Part shown: positions 60,836 to 64,000 of the stretch, in pieces
Layout: each line of letters starts with the position of its first letter
Position numbering within the stretch: position 1 is the first letter of the stretch
Assembly: GCA_949316495.1 (NCBI GenBank)
Contig: OX439005.1
Location: forward strand, 5,055,001 to 5,119,000
DNA length: 64,000 nt
Source of the DNA: Amphiduros pacificus
Lineage: Eukaryota; Annelida; Polychaeta; Phyllodocida; Hesionidae
Direction: 5' to 3'
Notes under the pieces: generated by a model
What the model was told of the DNA's origin: nothing
Databases searched by the model: none
What the model saw: the letters and a program-made list of their open reading frames with translations, nothing else
Program-made: the position numbers and the translations under genes

Positions 60836-61628
60836 GAGGTGTTATTTTGGCTTCCATTGGTTACCTGGTGGAGGTGCTGTGGGGAAACCCCTATTTCCTA
60901 CGCATTATCTTCAGAGGTTTTTATGACTTTTTTTGGTCAATTGGAATCGAATTTGATTCGCTATTTAATATTCTTAAATTTTCAGACCCTCTCCCTTGAA
61001 GCCACTGGACTATTTTGTTTATTTTGCGCTTCATATGGCCCTGGCGCGGGGTAGGAATCTCCATTTTGAAAACGCATTTATATTGCTCACGTTTCTTTCT
61101 TTTGTGGGTTGCAGGATCGTTTGCAATAAAGATATCCATAGGATGAATACCTTAATATTTGTTGGGTTTTTGACCGTTTTTCAGTCAATTCTTTTGGGGG
61201 GGGGCGGTTGTGTAACGTATTGTTACGATAGTTTCAATGTACAGAGAGTTTTATTTCCATTACAAATATCTGCAAAATAATATCATTTCATACCTATTCG
61301 TTGTTCTTTATTCTATCATGTGTCCCACCCTATTAAGTTGCTTAATAATATACATATTAAAGAGATATTTTCTTCCAAGCTTTAATTAATACTGAAGTAA
61401 CAATAATTACACAGATATGCAAAAAAAAACTATGTCTATATAAACGATATTTTAGAATAGATTTAACTTTCCAAAATCATTTTAGAATTGAAGGGATGTT
61501 ATAACATATATTAGACTTTAACAGCAAGTTTAACATTAAAGAGATATATTTCTTCAGCTTTTATTCATCGTCAATTCAACATCATTTATTCATAGTCAAT
61601 TCAACATTTTTTATTATAATTTCAAATT

Positions 61629-62442
61629 TTATGATAGTTCACAGATGGTTTTAAAGCGATTATTACATGCTTTATCATTCCAAAAGTTGTCCTCATTTCT
61701 TAGATGAACACAATCCTCACCACCAAGTTGGTTGTTTGGTTCACCATGGTTCCACCTTGTATAGACAGGGCTGAGCCCTGTTCTACTCACCACCCACACT
61801 CCCTCCTTCTCTGTGTCAGTCAGGCCCATCCAATAATCGCTTTGCAATTCTTTAAATAGGAATATATTTTGAGTCAAGAGTTTATCATCTTCAAATCCAT
61901 TTGAATCAATCTAATTTATTATAGACCAAGCTTTCTGAGAAAAATATAATATATTCTGTATCAAGTGAAATAAATAACTCTGGGCAAGGATAAAAGCACA
62001 TGAATACTTATTTCATATTTATAGTAAATACCGTTTTCAATCAGGAAGTTAGATACTGCAGTTTGCTCATCTTCATTCTCAATATAGAACATTTCAGCTC
62101 CATATGTTTTGCATAGGTTCAGCTGTCGAGACCAAGAGTTAGTTTCAGTCACTATTTTGTAGCAAATATGTTGCAAATTTATGAAATCATCAGGACATGG
62201 GCCTTCTGCAATTACATGTAATTGATTGCATAGATGGATTAGATGGATAAAGAGAAAGTTAGAACAAACCTAAGATTCATTTATTTGATTCATTAGATTT
62301 ATTAGATTTATTTTATCATGCAGTGTTTATAGTATTCAACCTGTTTCACATGTGATCCCCACGAAGGGAGGCCTGCAGACACAGCGAGTCCCCAAGATAC
62401 TGTCCATACAAGTAGCCCCATTCATACATCTGCTGCAATCAC
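61629..62442 (-). CDS. Secreted C-type lectin, gene D, 3' exons only
   Basis: Three exons: 62442-62341 (EGF-like, 102 nt), 62205-62032 and 61849-61629 (lectin domain with WMGL, EPN, WND, end CELS). Lengths and phases equal those of the other copies, so the part seen looks functional. The nine-cysteine and signal-peptide exons should lie upstream; in A-C the former starts 105 to 771 bases before the EGF exon, but here none is found up to the window end, and a LINE fragment covers about 62760-64000. Either the LINE enlarged this intron and the first exons lie beyond the window, or the gene has lost its 5' part. Tandem TTTATT motifs (AATAAA on this strand) at about 61584 are a possible poly(A) signal. 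Confidence 0.75.
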
Positions 62443-62759
62443 CTGGCAACAACCATTATAAAATAAAATTATCATCTTGTTTTGATCACCTTCAAGGATA
62501 AATTATGTTCATCTATTCAGATCATTATCCATTTTAGCCTTTAGATTTTTGGTGTTCCTGAACTCAACATGACGAATAAGATGATACAATCATGGAAATT
62601 ACTGCACACTTTCCCTCCTTAAGATCATAATGTATGCCAACAATGATGCACCTCTTATTTATAGTTGGTGAGAAACTAGCCACAAGGTCACTGCAGAAAC
62701 ATATTGCAACATGTTTCTGCATGTTTCTGCAGGCAACATATTGATGCATCCATATTCTG

Positions 62760-64000
62760 GAATGATGCTATCCAAAATTATTACTTATGGGAATAGAAAT
62801 ATCCATTTTGTTCTGAGTCAGATAAAACTGCTTAAAAGTGCTCAAGATTGTCATTATATTTCGAGTTTTTATATCTAAAAAACATACAAAATTATGCATA
62901 AACCAAATAGGATCTTCCAAGCTGAAAAAACATATCTGAATTAAACAAATTAACAAATCAGTTATACACAGGACTAACACTCCACAATTTGGCCAGGTGG
63001 TTGTTAGTGGTATGATGGAAGATGTACCTCTTGTTGGTAGACCTAGGGGTGTATGTGTCATACTATTGGCTTCTATGAATAAGTATTGGTGAATTTGAAC
63101 TTTTTTATGAACGCTCTGCAGAATAAACAACTTGTTGAATACCAAATTGTTTTAAATGAAATGAGTGAGATTTGCAACAGATGTGAAACTCAGTATTTTA
63201 TTCTATGAGGTGATTTTAACACTGATTTATCTAGAAACAATCCACAAACAAACACTTTGAAGAATTTTGTTACGGATGAACAATTCAATGTTCACAGAAG
63301 GTAAATGTGCTAATGTTCCTAATTCCTTTCAATGTAAAAGGACTGGTAGTAGGTTTACCATTGATCATTTTCTAATAACTCCAAATTTGTATTCATCTAT
63401 TAAAGTATATAATTCAGTATATCTACCAAATGATATATCAGATCATGTCCCAGTAGATCTTGGTTTATACATTGATATATCATATCATGTCACATGGGAA
63501 AGGATATGCAAACAAAGAGTTGCATGGCATAAATGTACTGATGCTCAGATACAAATAATGTATTGACCATCATAAATCAAATAAAAAATGTAAAGATGTA
63601 ACATTCACAAATGTAGAACACATCAATGAGTTAAGTAAGCATTATTCATAACTCAGTTATTGAATGTTGCATTGATACTTCAGACGGTTGCACCTAGAAC
63701 TGGTAACTTTCATGGGCCAAAGATCGTGCCCGGTTGGAATTAGCATGTAAAAGGTAAACATGAGGCATCCCTGTTTTGGCATATTTGGGTCCTTAACAGC
63801 AAACCATCATGGTGCAATGGTTGAGGTGATGAAACAAACAAGAGCAAAGTGTCGCTATACAAAACGATTTGCTATAAAAGAGGAAAACAATGTTAGAAGT
63901 AAAAGGATAGTGGAAGCCATTAGCTCAGGTAATAATCATAACCAGTGGGAAGAGGCTAGAAAGATGAAGAAAGCTAACTGAATGTAACGGATGGTAAAGT
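62760..64000 (+). mobile_element. LINE fragment (endonuclease to linker), cut by the window edge
   Basis: Reads SGMMEDVPLVGRPRGVCVI at about 63010-63060, then a GDFNTDLSRNN block near 63205, then a TIDHFLITPNLYSS and SDHVPVDLGL stretch (63350-63460). Together these are the APE-type endonuclease of CR1/L2-like LINEs (GRPYGG, GDFN, SDH). The following WNEHVKGKHEASLFWH-like text near 63740 is the linker before the reverse transcriptase. Several stops and frame changes are present, so it is dead. Confidence 0.7.

Noticed and set aside
60406-60999. Overlapping + strand frames around the 14-bp CACCTGTGGCGCCT repeat
   Set aside because: Three frames are open over the same repeat and none resembles a protein.

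Overview
The window is eukaryotic, intron-rich, AT-rich and full of tandem repeats. It looks like a marine invertebrate, probably a mollusc. That guess rests on the gene content, the tRNA-derived SINE, the CR1/L2-like LINEs and the TTTG-tailed dispersed repeat, not on any single diagnostic marker. There is nothing bacterial, viral or CRISPR-like here.

Left part (about 1-26 kb, + strand): the 3' two thirds of one large gene, the invertebrate orthologue of the FERM-domain tyrosine phosphatases PTPN14/PTPN21 (fly Pez). Fourteen coding exons from 3269 to 25589 join without any phase conflict. They encode the end of the FERM domain, a long glutamine-rich linker with a PPPPY motif, and a complete C-terminal PTP domain ending in the family's SRLI tail. 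The first part of the FERM domain lies upstream of the window. The 9.6-kb intron between 11358 and 20923 holds three candidate alternative first exons, all ending in phase 0 and so able to start FERM-less isoforms. The introns carry many minisatellites, several of which sit exactly on splice donors, and at least five copies of a palindromic MITE-like repeat.

Middle (26-40 kb): the 3' UTR and downstream DNA, a long (TA)n tract, then a 9.7-kb array of a 23-bp unit. The array has a clear higher-order structure with periods of 2403, 2355 and 338 bp, and separates the PTPN14-like gene from the lectin genes tail to tail.

Right part (40-64 kb, - strand): a tandem family of four secreted C-type lectin genes (called A to D here, left to right). 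A, B and C each have five exons: a 43-nt signal-peptide exon, a nine-cysteine domain I cannot name, a 102-nt EGF-like exon, and two exons for a six-cysteine lectin domain with EPN and WND calcium/mannose motifs. D shows only its last three exons; a LINE fragment fills the place where the others would be. The exons show patchwork similarity that suggests gene conversion, and the ligand-loop exon is the most divergent. Between the lectin genes lie a SINE, a 36-bp minisatellite, a CR1/L2-like LINE fragment, MITE-like palindromes and short tandem repeats.
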